DNA from: Paraburkholderia mimosarum LMG 23256 = NBRC 106338
GTDB lineage: Bacteria; Pseudomonadota; Gammaproteobacteria; Burkholderiales; Burkholderiaceae
Direction of reading: 5' to 3'
DNA: 64,000 nt
Assembly (NCBI RefSeq): GCF_000739815.1
Contig: NZ_BBJJ01000001.1
Coordinates: forward strand, 186,001 to 250,000
Below, piece by piece: positions 18,757 through 27,770 of the stretch. Numbering within the stretch: the first letter of the stretch is position 1; the number at the start of each line of letters is the position of its first letter. The position numbers and the translations under genes were made by a program. The notes under the pieces were generated by a model. The model ran no database searches. It was not told the DNA's origin and saw nothing but the letters and a program-made list of their open reading frames with translations.

Positions 18757-19458
18757 TCAGGCGTGGCGCTGCGCCGGTGGCGTCAGGCCGTTGCGGGTTT
18801 GCGAGACAGGTGCGACCGGCGCGCGGTTCGCGCGGCCGGCTTTCCACTTCGCGCGCACATAGGGACGGTCGTGGCCCGAAACCGTCAGCGCGATGTTGGT
18901 GACCCAGCGATGCGTGGGCACGTGCACATTGTGCAAAGCGACGGTCAGTGCCGCGAGGCTCAGCGCGACGACCGCCGCCGAAATACGCTGTGCCTGCGCC
19001 AGCCACCAGTAGCGCGCGAAGACGAGCGCCGTGAGCGCGCCGACGATGCAGCCCGTGACGGCCTCGGAAGGCGAGTGCGCGGCGAGCACCACGCGCGAGA
19101 GCGCGACCGCGAGCCCCACTGCGAGTCCTGCGGCCACGCCTGCGGCCCGCAGGAGCGACGGGGTTCCCTGGAGCATCAGGAAAAACGCGACCGGGTAGAC
19201 GGCCGTGGAGAGCATGGCGTGCCCGCTGATGCCGGTGAAATCGAGTTCGCGCACGCCCACACCCCAGCCGAGGAAGGCGATCTTCGTCAACGTCACCAGC
19301 CCGATTGCCACGCCGAGCAGCAAGGCCCAGCTCGCCGCCATACGCCACGGATAGCCCACGACGAGCCAGAGCGCAATCGCCAGCGCGAGCGGCAGGGTGA
19401 GGCCTGCGCCGCCGAGATTGGTAATGGAGTACCAAAGGTGAATGGGCAAATCTGGCAT
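18757..19458 (-). CDS. PAP2-superfamily membrane phosphatase
   Basis: 233 aa with about six membrane segments, related to phosphatidate/undecaprenyl-diphosphate phosphatases. The three PAP2 motifs are recognisable but weak: K-rich start KIAFLGWGVGVRELDF (usual RP is RE), GISGHAMLST (usual PSGH), and SRVVLAAHSPSEAV with the catalytic His but Glu where Asp is usual. The active site would face the periplasm. Start ATG at 19458 (MPDLPIHLWYS). The cytosolic C-terminal tail is basic and of low complexity. Lipid or other phosphate substrate unknown. Confidence 0.85.
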   Translation of the reverse strand: MPDLPIHLWYSITNLGGAGLTLPLALAIALWLVVGYPWRMAASWALLLGVAIGLVTLTKIAFLGWGVGVRELDFTGISGHAMLSTAVYPVAFFLMLQGTPSLLRAAGVAAGLAVGLAVALSRVVLAAHSPSEAVTGCIVGALTALVFARYWWLAQAQRISAAVVALSLAALTVALHNVHVPTHRWVTNIALTVSGHDRPYVRAKWKAGRANRAPVAPVSQTRNGLTPPAQRHA

Positions 19459-19667
19459 GAGTCAGCGCCGCCGAACTGTAGGATCTGCAGCTCACTGCTA
19501 GCAGGGTCTATAACAGCTACTTAACGCGCGAGCCGATGAGGCGGCCGACACACGCGTCAGACATGCGTTCAGTATAGCTGTGTCGCATTAATGAAAGCAT
19601 GGCACTTCGGGGACGCCCCTCCCGGAATCGAACCGGACCGATCTGCAATCTCGTTCATTTGATGCTA

Positions 19668-19687
19668 TTGTGCATTGCACAATGCAC
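19668..19687. promoter_or_regulatory. Nested palindromes upstream of the PHB-depolymerase-type esterase
   Basis: TTGTGCA-T-TGCACAA (19668-19682, 7-bp arms) overlaps GTGCATTG-CA-CAATGCAC (19670-19687, 8-bp arms), 50 bases before the esterase ATG. Such a dyad is a strong candidate repressor site. A polyhydroxybutyrate-responsive repressor of the PhaR type is one possibility given the downstream gene, but that identity is inference. Confidence 0.55.
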
Positions 19688-19736
19688 GGATCGCGGCACA
19701 CGGTCGCAGTCCGTCCGACCCTTTTATGAGGCATCG

Positions 19737-20951
19737 ATGACGAAAAATCTGTCGAAGCTATGGGCAGGTGGCATGCGACGTCTGCTCGCCATCCCGTCCC
19801 GGACTGCCCGCGACGCCCTGAAGGGCACGAAGGCCGTCCATGCGCCCAAGCCCCAGGCCATCTGGCGAGCCGCTCAAGCCGCGGCCGAGGAGGCGGCAAA
19901 GCGATTCGTGCCGCGCAAGGGCGCGCAGGCCCGCACCGGCGCGCCGCTGCGCGAGTCGCGAGTGGGGCCGCGGGCAGCCGCCTGGGCCGCGGGCGAATGG
20001 CGCCGCGCGGAGCACATCGTGCCGGCCAATGCTCATCATGGGAGGCGCACCATTCCCTACGGGCTTTATCTGCCGCCGGCGCGGTCGACGGCAGGCAGGC
20101 CGCTTGTCGTGATGCTGCACGGGTGCAAGCAGTCGATGGATTCGTTCGCCGAGGGCACGCGCATGAACCTGCTCGCGGACCGCCACGGTTTTGCGGTGGT
20201 CTATCCGGAGCAGACCGAGCGCGCGCACCCGCACCAGTGCTGGCATTGGTACGACTCGCGCGAAGCGGCAGGCGGCGGTGAAGCGGCGGCCGTCGTTTCG
20301 CTGGTCGATGCGCTCGTCAACGCGTACGGCTTCGACCGTTCGCGTGTTTATGTGGCGGGCTTGTCTGCCGGAGCGGGGCTAGCGATGCTGCTGGCGTTGC
20401 GCTCGCCCGGCCGCTTCGCAGCCATCGCATTGCATTCCGGCCCAGCTTTTGGAGAGGCGCGCTCGGGCGTCTCCGCGCTCGACGTCATGCGGCGCGGCGT
20501 TCACCGGGATCCGGTAGCACTCGTCGAAAGCGTGCTGGCCGGGCGCATTCACCCGGGCATGCCGGCGATCGTCGTTCAAGGCGATGCCGATTCCGTGGTC
20601 GCACCCGTGAACGCGGAACAACTCGCCGTGCAGCTGCTGCGCCTGAACGGCCTGGCCGATGCGCGCGGCGTACGGCAGGGTGTCGTGTCGCACGAGACCT
20701 TCAAGGACGGCTATCGCGAGCAGGATTACGAACTGGACGGGGAGAGCGTGGTGCGGCTATGTCGCGTAGCGGATCTCGATCACGCCTGGAGCGGGGGCGA
20801 CGATGCCGTGCCGTTCCACTCGTCGACCGGTCCGGACGCGAGCGCCTTGTTCTGGGAGTTTTTCGAGAGACACCGCCGCGAGGCCATCGACGAGTCTTAC
20901 AGCGACGAATCGACGCACGAGTTTCATCGAGCACGCATCAGGGCAAGATAG
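19737..20951 (+). CDS. PHB-depolymerase-family esterase
   Basis: 404 aa. ATG at 19737 with GAGG 5 bases upstream. Starts MTKNLSKLWAGGMRRL, as in the PHB-depolymerase/LpqC family (alpha/beta hydrolase). The oxyanion region is PLVVMLHGCKQSMDSFAEGTRMN, the nucleophile Ser is in VAGLSAGAGLAMLLALR, the Asp in IVVQGDADSVVAP and the His in VADLDHAWSGGD. The first 100 residues are basic and Ala-rich. No classic signal peptide is visible, so the site of action may be intracellular. It likely hydrolyses short or polymeric hydroxyalkanoate esters. It has its own upstream palindromic element. Confidence 0.9.
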   Translation: MTKNLSKLWAGGMRRLLAIPSRTARDALKGTKAVHAPKPQAIWRAAQAAAEEAAKRFVPRKGAQARTGAPLRESRVGPRAAAWAAGEWRRAEHIVPANAHHGRRTIPYGLYLPPARSTAGRPLVVMLHGCKQSMDSFAEGTRMNLLADRHGFAVVYPEQTERAHPHQCWHWYDSREAAGGGEAAAVVSLVDALVNAYGFDRSRVYVAGLSAGAGLAMLLALRSPGRFAAIALHSGPAFGEARSGVSALDVMRRGVHRDPVALVESVLAGRIHPGMPAIVVQGDADSVVAPVNAEQLAVQLLRLNGLADARGVRQGVVSHETFKDGYREQDYELDGESVVRLCRVADLDHAWSGGDDAVPFHSSTGPDASALFWEFFERHRREAIDESYSDESTHEFHRARIRAR

Positions 20952-20954
20952 GGG

Positions 20955-20983
20955 TTTACCCGAATTAGGGTTTCCCCTATAAT
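20955..20983 (+). promoter_or_regulatory. Sigma70-type promoter of the DUF3563 gene
   Basis: -35 TTTACC (20955-20960), 17-base spacer, consensus -10 TATAAT (20978-20983). It starts 3 bases after the esterase stop and lies about 46 bases before the ATG of the DUF3563 gene. This is one of the best sigma70 matches in the window, suggesting strong independent expression. Confidence 0.75.
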
Positions 20984-21029
20984 GGTCTCGTTCGATTACG
21001 GGCTCGTGCCCGCCAAGAGGGGCCAAATC

Positions 21030-21209
21030 ATGTACCTGCTCAGCCGTCTTTTCCTGTTCCTGACCGAAACCGCTGAAGCTCGCCGCCAGCAGCGCGAAGA
21101 AGCGTATCTGGCGCAATCGGTCGACATTTACGACCTCGAGTTCCGCATGCGCAAGCTCGACCTGGAGAAGGCCACGCGTCATCCGTCGTGGATGAGCCAC
21201 TACGGCTAA
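21030..21209 (+). CDS. DUF3563 small protein
   Basis: 59 aa beginning MYLLSRLFLFLTETAEARRQ, with AGAGGGG about 8 bases upstream. The family (DUF3563) is typical of Burkholderiales: a hydrophobic N-terminus, then a charged helical segment ending DIYDLEFRMRKLDLEK. Function unknown. A consensus promoter precedes it and a hairpin with a short T-run follows, so it is a separate, probably well-transcribed unit. Confidence 0.88.
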   Translation: MYLLSRLFLFLTETAEARRQQREEAYLAQSVDIYDLEFRMRKLDLEKATRHPSWMSHYG

Positions 21210-21245
21210 GCAGGAATGCGGCGCCCCAATGGGCGCAGGATGAGG

Positions 21246-21268
21246 GCGGCGCCTATGGCGCCGCTTTG
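21246..21268 (+). terminator. Hairpin terminator after the DUF3563 gene
   Basis: GCGGCGCC (21246-21253), loop TAT, GGCGCCGC (21257-21264), then TTT. It lies between the convergent DUF3563 and BPSS1780-type genes and could serve both. The T-run is short. Confidence 0.5.
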
Positions 21269-21313
21269 CGTTTGGGCTGCTTTAACCTTTGCGCTCCCGC
21301 TCGAGCGCACCGC

Positions 21314-22117
21314 TCAGCGGCCGGAACCCGGCATTTCGGCGGGCTGCTTTTCCTGCACCCCGAAACAGCCGCGATAGGTCGCGTAGAACGAGCAGTAAAG
21401 CATCGTCGTGACGATGACGAGCGCGGGCATCAGGATCGCCACCGTGAACTCGCCGGCGCCGAGCGCGCGCAGCAGCGCCGACAGACCGATCGAGACGACC
21501 GTCGAAACCGCGAACCACAGCGCGCCGAACACCACGAACGCGCCCTTGTTGCGCCAGCAACTCACGATGCTGAAGAACATGGCCTTCACCGGCGGCACGT
21601 CGTGCCACGCCGTGAGCACGGGCGCGAACCAGAACAGCATCGACACCGGCACGTAGCAAAGCAGGGAAGCGAGCACCGCGAGCGGCACGTCGGTGTTTTC
21701 GAGCGACTCCGCGTCAAGCGTGCCGCCGATCGTCATCAGCCGCAACAGCGCGCCGCCGTCTACGAACGCCGACGCGGCGAGCACCAGCAGCATCGCCACC
21801 ACGTAAATCCCGCCGAGCAAGAGGAGCTGCTTCGCCACGGTACTGCCGTACGAGCGAAAGCCGTCGATGAGGATGGTCGGGAACACCGGCTTGCCCGCGA
21901 TCGTGTCGCGGCATGCCGCCATGAAGCCGACGGCCACGCCGGGCACGAACAGCAACGGCAGCAGGCCGCCGATGACCGGAACCGCGGAGATCAACGTCAT
22001 CGCCAGCAGATAGGCGAAAAACAGCGTGAGGAACGCGAGCGGATTGCGGCGGAACAGCCAGATGCCCTGGCGGAACCAGACGTAGCCCGTTTTCGCGGGG
22101 ACTTCGATTAATTGCAT
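21314..22117 (-). CDS. BPSS1780-family membrane protein
   Basis: 267 aa, about six hydrophobic segments ([114 protein letters not shown]). The opening [21 protein letters not shown] is the family hallmark. Function unknown. The start ATG overlaps the last 10 bases of the homoserine kinase gene, so the two are co-transcribed and probably translationally coupled. Confidence 0.88.
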   Translation of the reverse strand: MQLIEVPAKTGYVWFRQGIWLFRRNPLAFLTLFFAYLLAMTLISAVPVIGGLLPLLFVPGVAVGFMAACRDTIAGKPVFPTILIDGFRSYGSTVAKQLLLLGGIYVVAMLLVLAASAFVDGGALLRLMTIGGTLDAESLENTDVPLAVLASLLCYVPVSMLFWFAPVLTAWHDVPPVKAMFFSIVSCWRNKGAFVVFGALWFAVSTVVSIGLSALLRALGAGEFTVAILMPALVIVTTMLYCSFYATYRGCFGVQEKQPAEMPGSGR

Positions 22118-23115
22118 GGGCGATGGGGCAATGCGTGATGGGAGCCCGAGGCACTGGCGGCGAGGCGCTCGCGCAGGATGCGCTCGAAGTGGCCGGGGTC
22201 GTGAGGCTTGAGCAATTCGGCCGAGCGCGGCAGATGGAAATCATACAGGCGCGAGACCCAGAAGCGGTACGCACCGGCGCGCAGCATGTCCATCCAGTGC
22301 CGCGCTTCCTCCGGTGTGAATGGGCGCACGGTCTGGTAGGCGCGCAGCAGCGCGTCGGCGCGCGCCGTGTCGAGCTTGCCCGTGGGGAGATCGACGCACC
22401 AGTCGTTCACCGTCACGGCTACGTCGAAGAGCCACTTGTCGCAGCCGGCGAAATAGAAGTCGAAAAAGCCGCCTAGCCGCACTTCGTGGCCGGGCGCCGG
22501 GTGCGTATGCGCAAACATGGCGTTGTCGCGGAACAGGTCGCAATGGCAGGCGCCGCCCGGCAGCGCCGCATAGTCGGCCGAGGCGAAGAACGCGCGCTGG
22601 TGGTCGAGTTCGCTCGTGAGCAGCGAGCTTTGGGGCTCGTCGAGGAAGGGCAGCACCGTCGGCACCGTTTCCTCCCACCACGCCAGGCTGCGCAGATTCG
22701 GCTGGTCGCCGTGGAAGTCGCGGCCCGCAAGGTGCATGCGCGCGAGCATCTGGCCCACCTCCGCGCAGTGCTCCACGCCGGGCGCGAGTTCGGGCGCGCC
22801 TTCGAGCTTCGAGACGATCGCCGCGGGCTTGCCGTGCAGCAGGCCGAACAGTGCCCCGTCCTTACGCGGCATAGGGTCCGGAACCGGAACGCCATGCGAG
22901 GCCAGGTGCCGCATCAGGTCGAGGTAGAACGGCAGTTGTTTCGCCGTCAGTTTTTCGAAGATCGTCAGGACGTATTCGCCGCGCGTCGTCGTCAGGAAGA
23001 AATTGCTGTTTTCAATGCCTGACTGGATGCCGCGGAATTCGACGACATCGCCGAGTTCATAGTCGCGCAGCCATTGGGCAAGCTCATTGTCGGTGACAGC
23101 GGTGAAGACGGCCAT
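22108..23115 (-). CDS. thrB: Homoserine kinase (type II, aminoglycoside phosphotransferase fold)
   Basis: Phosphorylates homoserine to O-phosphohomoserine in threonine synthesis. 335 aa starting [16 protein letters not shown], the family start. It belongs to the choline/homoserine kinase-like group, not the GHMP-type ThrB of enterobacteria. The catalytic loop [11 protein letters not shown] (H191, D193, N198) and the metal Asp219 in GFFDFYFAG are visible. The stop overlaps the BPSS1780-type gene. The DUF2782 gene lies 169 bases upstream on the same strand. Confidence 0.94.
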   Translation of the reverse strand: MAVFTAVTDNELAQWLRDYELGDVVEFRGIQSGIENSNFFLTTTRGEYVLTIFEKLTAKQLPFYLDLMRHLASHGVPVPDPMPRKDGALFGLLHGKPAAIVSKLEGAPELAPGVEHCAEVGQMLARMHLAGRDFHGDQPNLRSLAWWEETVPTVLPFLDEPQSSLLTSELDHQRAFFASADYAALPGGACHCDLFRDNAMFAHTHPAPGHEVRLGGFFDFYFAGCDKWLFDVAVTVNDWCVDLPTGKLDTARADALLRAYQTVRPFTPEEARHWMDMLRAGAYRFWVSRLYDFHLPRSAELLKPHDPGHFERILRERLAASASGSHHALPHRPCN

Positions 23116-23284
23116 GCAAGAAGGTCGGTTGATTGGTAATGGTCGGTCGGCGAACGCGGCGTCGTGATGCCCGGGGGCTCAAGAGCGTGGTCGTCTCAGG
23201 CGCGATGGCGGTGGCCCGGCTTCCGGGCGACGCACATGGCATAGCCGCGCGCATGCCCCAAAAGGGCGCGCGCGGTCAAATGAC

Positions 23285-23692
23285 TCAGTAATGCAGGTTG
23301 ATCGACGGCAGGCGCGTGCTGGCCTGGCCGTTATTGCGCACTTGCGGCGAGGTGTCGGGGTTCGCGCTCATGCTGTAGCGCGTGCCGAAGTTCGAATGCA
23401 CGTTGATTTCGACGGGCTTGCCCTTGTCGCGGTATTCGGTGATTTCCGTGCCGTTCCGGCTCACTTCGTGAAAGCTGGGCTCGCGCGGGACGTCGTTGAT
23501 ATCGACCTTCGAGGTGACGCGCGCGGCCGGCTTGTTGTTGATCGCAGCCAGGTCGGGCAGGCCCGCGCGTTCATTTTCTGACTGCGCGGATTGTGCCTCG
23601 ACGGCGGTCTTCGCGTCGTCGGCCGGCGCTGCCATGGCGACCCCGCTGAAAGCGAGCGTGAGCGCGACGGCGGCAAGAAGGTGCGACTTCAT
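23285..23692 (-). CDS. DUF2782-family secreted protein
   Basis: 135 aa. ATG at 23692 with AGGAG 9 bases upstream and a clear Sec signal peptide (MKSHLLAAVALTLAFSGVAMA, cleavage after AMA). The mature part is polar and contains the DUF2782 core VSRNGTEITEYRDKGKPVEI followed by NFGTRYSMSANPD. Function unknown. Homologues often sit next to polA and thrB. Here thrB is adjacent while polA is 8 kb away. Confidence 0.85.
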   Translation of the reverse strand: MKSHLLAAVALTLAFSGVAMAAPADDAKTAVEAQSAQSENERAGLPDLAAINNKPAARVTSKVDINDVPREPSFHEVSRNGTEITEYRDKGKPVEINVHSNFGTRYSMSANPDTSPQVRNNGQASTRLPSINLHY

Positions 23693-23764
23693 TGTGATTC
23701 TCCTGTCGACCAGAGCTGGGGGCTTAGCCGCGACTCCGGCCACATGCAAGGCTGGGATGCTTCA

Positions 23765-23773
23765 ATTCTAGCA
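23765..23773 (-). promoter_or_regulatory. Extended -10 promoter candidate of the DUF2782 gene
   Basis: On the minus strand TGCTAGAAT, an extended -10 motif (TGn plus TAGAAT), about 73 bases upstream of the ATG. No -35 box is evident, as is common for extended -10 promoters. Confidence 0.4.
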
Positions 23774-23955
23774 AATCCGGCCGCCGCGCCCCATGTCGCG
23801 CCATCGCTGCGGCCCGCGCGTGGCGGGCCGCTTGCGGCGCTCGCGGGTTGCACGCAGCCGGGGCCGCAAAAGCCCGTGCACGGCGGGGGGCAGTACTCAG
23901 AATGTCGCACCTTCCGTGGTAAGGTGGTTCCATCACACGCCAGAGGCGAACGAAG

Positions 23956-25479
23956 ATGAACAACGATTACCTGCGGCCCCTCATGACGCCGGCGCACGAC
24001 TTCCAGGACGAGTCTTTCGAAGACGCGGCCGACGCCGTGGCGCGTCTCTCGAGCATCTACGAAGCCAATACGTCTTTCCTGCGCGACGCGTTTGCGCGCT
24101 ATCGCCGTGGCGAGGCGTTCGACCGGCGCGTGCGCGCCTGCTATCCGTTCGTGCGCATCCGCACAGACGTCAACACCCATATCGATTCGCGTCGCTCGTA
24201 TGGCTTCGTGGCCGGCCCCGGCGTGTTCGAGACCACCGTCACGCGGCCCGACCTTTTCGGCAACTACTATCGCGAGCAGTTGCGCCTGCTCGCGAAGAAC
24301 CATCACGTGGGTATCGAGGTGGGCGTTTCGGATCAGCCGATTCCCGTGCACTTCGCGTTCGCCGAGGGCATTCACCTCGAAGGCGACCTCGACCGCGATC
24401 GCCTCTTCGCCATGCGCGACGTGTTCGATACGCCCGATCTCGCGCAGCTCGACGACCGCATCGTCAACGGCACCTATGAGCCGCACCCGGGCGAGCCGCA
24501 TCCGCTTGCGCTCTTCACCGCGCCGCGCGTGGACTTTTCGCTGCATCGGCTCAAGCACTACACGGCGACGTCGCCCACGCACGTGCAGAACTACGTGCTC
24601 TATACGAACTATCAGTTTTATATCGACGAGTTCGTGAAGCTCGGCCGCGCGATGATGGCGCACACGGACGACGCCGACCTGCGCAATTACCGCAGCGAAT
24701 ACACGTCGTTCGTCGAGCCCGGCGACGTGGTCACCTATAACGCGAACCTCGGCGAACAGGACGACGAGGGCACGGCGCCGGCGCGGCTGCCCCAGATGCC
24801 GGCGTATCACCTCAAGCGCGCGGACGGCAGCGGCATCACGATGATCAACATCGGCGTGGGGCCGTCGAATGCGAAGACGATCACCGATCACATCGCCGTG
24901 CTGCGTCCGCATGCGTGGATCATGCTGGGCCACTGCGCGGGCTTGCGCAACACGCAGCGCCTCGGCGACTACGTGCTCGCGCACGGTTATGTGCGCGAGG
25001 ATCACGTGCTCGATGCCGACCTGCCGCTGTGGGTGCCGATTCCTGCGCTCGCGGAAGTGCAGCTCGCGCTCGAACGCGCGGTGGCGGAAGTCACCAGGCT
25101 CGAAGGCGTCGAACTCAAGCGCGTGATGCGTACGGGCACCGTGGCGAGCGTCGACAACCGCAACTGGGAGCTGCGCGATCATCGCGAGCCGGTGCAGCGC
25201 CTCTCGCAAAGCCGTGCGATCGCGCTCGACATGGAAAGCGCGACCATCGCCGCGAACGGATTCCGTTTTCGTGTGCCGTACGGCACCTTGCTGTGCGTGT
25301 CGGACAAGCCGCTGCACGGCGAGCTCAAACTGCCGGGCATGGCCGACTCGTTCTATCGCGCGCAGGTCGATCAGCATTTGCAGATCGGCGTGAAGGCGAT
25401 GGAGATCCTGCGCACGAACGGTTTGCACAAGCTCCATAGCCGGAAGCTGCGCAGTTTTGCGGAGGTGGCGTTTCAGTGA
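23956..25479 (+). CDS. amn: AMP nucleosidase
   Basis: Hydrolyses AMP to adenine and ribose-5-phosphate, controlling the adenylate pool. 507 aa, close to the family's usual size. The N-terminal regulatory domain contains RVRACYPFVRIRTDVNTHIDSR. The C-terminal phosphorylase-like domain contains MINIGVGPSNAKTITDHIAV, WIMLGHCAGLRNTQRLGDYV and ALDMESATIAANGFRFRVPYG, with the catalytic Asp in LCVSDKPLHGELK. It is divergent from the DUF2782 gene. The last 33 bases before the stop are nearly repeated at 28071-28103, beyond an accessory segment. Confidence 0.96.
   Translation: MNNDYLRPLMTPAHDFQDESFEDAADAVARLSSIYEANTSFLRDAFARYRRGEAFDRRVRACYPFVRIRTDVNTHIDSRRSYGFVAGPGVFETTVTRPDLFGNYYREQLRLLAKNHHVGIEVGVSDQPIPVHFAFAEGIHLEGDLDRDRLFAMRDVFDTPDLAQLDDRIVNGTYEPHPGEPHPLALFTAPRVDFSLHRLKHYTATSPTHVQNYVLYTNYQFYIDEFVKLGRAMMAHTDDADLRNYRSEYTSFVEPGDVVTYNANLGEQDDEGTAPARLPQMPAYHLKRADGSGITMINIGVGPSNAKTITDHIAVLRPHAWIMLGHCAGLRNTQRLGDYVLAHGYVREDHVLDADLPLWVPIPALAEVQLALERAVAEVTRLEGVELKRVMRTGTVASVDNRNWELRDHREPVQRLSQSRAIALDMESATIAANGFRFRVPYGTLLCVSDKPLHGELKLPGMADSFYRAQVDQHLQIGVKAMEILRTNGLHKLHSRKLRSFAEVAFQ
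25444..25476 (+). repeat. Direct repeat copy A (amn 3' end)
   Basis: 33 bases ending just before the amn TGA. They match 28071-28103 at 30 of 33 positions in the same orientation. Together the copies bracket about 2.6 kb of accessory DNA, the pattern left when an element integrates at the 3' end of a gene. Confidence 0.75.
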
Positions 25480-25488
25480 GGAAGCGTC

Positions 25489-25519
25489 ATCTGGCGGGGC
25501 TTTGGTGGCTCCGCCAGAT
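25489..25519 (+). terminator. Hairpin after amn
   Basis: ATCTGGCGG (25489-25497) pairs with CCGCCAGAT (25511-25519) across a 13-base loop. It starts 10 bases after the amn stop, consistent with a transcription terminator, but there is no real T-run. Confidence 0.45.
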
Positions 25520-26260
25520 CTTGCGTTGTGTAATTCGAAGGTTGGTGTCTAACTTGCGCGCTTGATTGGGCAGGGGCGACACACGTTTACATTCTCTCGT
25601 CTTCGCGTAATGCGCGATCAATTGCGCGGTCGTCTGGCCATCAAGTGACTGAGTCCTTCACAGGGGCAATTTACTGTTCGCGCAGCTGAAGCCATTTGCG
25701 CAACTGGCTGGCATCCCAGCCTTCCGAGCCAGGCCAGATGGCGATGCGCCCGGTTGCAGGCAGGCACCCATCAGTCGTTGCTTATCCGCACGGTCGAAGC
25801 TTCGCTTGCCGCCGGTACTCCCGCGTCACCCGCAAGGGCAAAAAAATTCAGGTCATCCTGGTTCATGGATTGTGTCAGCAAGTCGAGTTGCGGACGCAAT
25901 CATGGGCCTTCTCAAGCGCGGAGGCCAGGTGGATGGAACCTGGCGCTTATGGATCATCGACCATGCGTCGTTGGTCCTGTCGCGAGGTAGGCCGGCAACG
26001 TTGCCAAAACGGGAACTATGAGTTGGCGCCACGGGGCTTGTAAGCCGACGGCAAGTGAATAAACTGGCGCCCGACGATCTGGCATACAGGTTCCAGGCCA
26101 CGCCGGGCCGCTGTTTCGCTAACCCAGGCGACTCCCGCCGTCCCGACCTTCAACTGGCACTGAGCGAGCGCCCGCGGTAGCGAAGGGGCATTGGCCGGCG
26201 TCACCCCGAGGGTCCGAAGAACGTGCCAGAACCCGATGCTAACCACCGAGAGTGAACGAC
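25520..26260. other. Long stretch without a recognisable gene
   Basis: About 740 bases between the amn hairpin and the PRC-barrel gene. Several short open frames exist on both strands (for example 25696-26043 plus and 26016-26339 minus), but none has a ribosome binding site or a family I recognise. GC and composition are less uniform than in the neighbouring core genes. It may hold eroded coding sequence of the accessory segment. Confidence 0.4.
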
Positions 26261-26686
26261 ATGGCTTTGCACAAGGCAGTATTGGTAGTAGTGGCACTTG
26301 CAGCATGTATCGATGCGCACGCACAGGTTGCCGGCACACAACCGCTGAGCGTCACTATTGAGCAGTCCCAGGTGCTTTTGCAGGGATGGAGCGTAAAGAA
26401 GAGCGTGCTCGGCAAATTGGTCTACAACGACCAGAGCGAAAAAATCGGCGCGGTCAAAGATCTGATCGTGGCCCCGGACGGGTCCGTCTCGGCGGCCATC
26501 GTCGCTACAGGCGGCTTCCTCGGCGTCGCCACGCATGACGTAGCGGTGCCCATCGCCGCGCTCGACGTGCGCGGCGACAATCTATATCTGTCGGGCGCCA
26601 CCAAGGTCGCCCTGAAGGCAACGCCTGAGTTCCAGTACGCGAAGGTGCAATCGCCGCCCAAGCCGAAGAAAGTCCAGGCGGAGTGA
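26261..26686 (+). CDS. Secreted PRC-barrel domain protein
   Basis: 141 aa from ATG at 26261 (MALHKAVLVVVALAACIDAHAQ), a signal peptide with likely cleavage after AHA. GAGAG lies 9 bases upstream; a GTG three codons earlier is an alternative. Residues about 50-120 form a PRC-barrel (VLGKLVYNDQSEKIGAVKDLIVAPDG ... FLGVATHDVAVPIAALDVRGDNLYLSGATK). PRC-barrels serve in RNA processing factors and in periplasmic or photosynthetic accessory proteins. The signal peptide places this one in the periplasm. Role unknown. It lies within the repeat-bounded accessory segment. Confidence 0.82.
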   Translation: MALHKAVLVVVALAACIDAHAQVAGTQPLSVTIEQSQVLLQGWSVKKSVLGKLVYNDQSEKIGAVKDLIVAPDGSVSAAIVATGGFLGVATHDVAVPIAALDVRGDNLYLSGATKVALKATPEFQYAKVQSPPKPKKVQAE

Positions 26687-26895
26687 CCTGTTTGCAACAG
26701 TCCCAAGCTGAGGTCGTTGCGGCTGGCAAGTCGCAAGGACCTGTCGCCGGACTCGAGCTTCGCGCTCAACCGCTTGCCCCTTCAGACTGCTTTCCCGTTT
26801 TCCCATTTCCAGGCCGGTAATCCACTATTGGCGACTGCTGATCAAACGGCCGCGTGTCTGGACGGGCCACCGCCTTTCATGGGTCACCGAATACC

Positions 26896-27732
26896 ATGCG
26901 AAAAACCCTCGGACTCGCCGTTGCCACTCTGCTCGCCGTAGCCGCTATTGCGCTGTTGACGCTGCTTGCCCGATTCGAACCGTCCATCAAATCCGCCATC
27001 GAGACGGAAGGCGCGCTTGCGACCCAGACGCAGGTGCTCGTGGGCAGTGTCGAATTCTCGCCCTTAACCGGCGTGGGCGCCCTTGATGGACTTACCGTGG
27101 GCAACCCCACTGGTTTCTCTTCGCCCTACGCCGTAGTGGTGGACCGTATCGCGCTGCATGTCGAGAGCGGCTCACTTCCCGGCGGCGGCCCTGTCATTGT
27201 TGATTCCGCCACAGTCATCGCACCGCAGATTACTTACGAGGCGCAAAGTCCCAACGCCACCAGCAACCTGGAGACCATCAAGAACAAAGCCCAATCCTGG
27301 TCCGCCACCCCGGCCGCCATCCAGGCCGGCAGCAACGCGCGCAAGGTCATCATCCGCGACCTCACCGTCGTGGGCGGCGCGCTCTCACTTGACATTCACC
27401 TGCCCGGAGTCGCGCTGACGGTTCCGCTGCCTACGCTGCATCTCGCCAATGTCGGCGCGACCACAAACGGCGTCACTCCTGCCGAGATCATCCGTGCCGT
27501 GTGCGAGGCGCTCGCGGACGAAGCGAAAAAGGCGGTCACCGAGGCCATTGCCCAGAAGCTCAAATCCGTTATCGGCATGCTCAAGCCCCCCGTAGGTGGG
27601 TTGCCAAAGCTGCCTGCCCCGCCGTCATTGCCTTCCCCTCCGTCCCTGCCTTCGCCTCCGTCGCCGCCGTCCCCGCCATCGCTGCCACCCCCTCCATCCA
27701 GCCTACCCTTGCCGCCCCCTCCTGGCTTTTAG
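26896..27732 (+). CDS. AsmA-like periplasmic protein with proline-rich C-terminus
   Basis: 278 aa from ATG at 26896 (MRKTLGLAVATLLAVAAIALLTLLARF), an N-terminal membrane anchor or uncleaved signal. Residues about 30-190 resemble small AsmA-family proteins: SIKSAIETEGALATQTQVLVG, then LDGLTVGNPTGFSSPYAVVVDRI. From about residue 235 to the end the chain is nearly all Pro, Ser and Leu in PPSLPSPPS-type repeats, ending PPPPGF. Such tails may span the periplasm or cell wall. No clear ribosome binding site. Part of the repeat-bounded accessory segment. AsmA relationship is inferred from pattern; confidence in the family is moderate. Confidence 0.65.
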   Translation: MRKTLGLAVATLLAVAAIALLTLLARFEPSIKSAIETEGALATQTQVLVGSVEFSPLTGVGALDGLTVGNPTGFSSPYAVVVDRIALHVESGSLPGGGPVIVDSATVIAPQITYEAQSPNATSNLETIKNKAQSWSATPAAIQAGSNARKVIIRDLTVVGGALSLDIHLPGVALTVPLPTLHLANVGATTNGVTPAEIIRAVCEALADEAKKAVTEAIAQKLKSVIGMLKPPVGGLPKLPAPPSLPSPPSLPSPPSPPSPPSLPPPPSSLPLPPPPGF

Positions 27733-27770
27733 GGACCGGTGCCGCTGCAACAAACTCGCGCGCCACCCGG

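Noticed and set aside
23116..23284. Terminator hairpin in the GC-rich stretch near 23250
   Set aside because: CCGCGCGC/GCGCGCGG can pair, but there is no T-run in either direction and simple alternating GC explains it.
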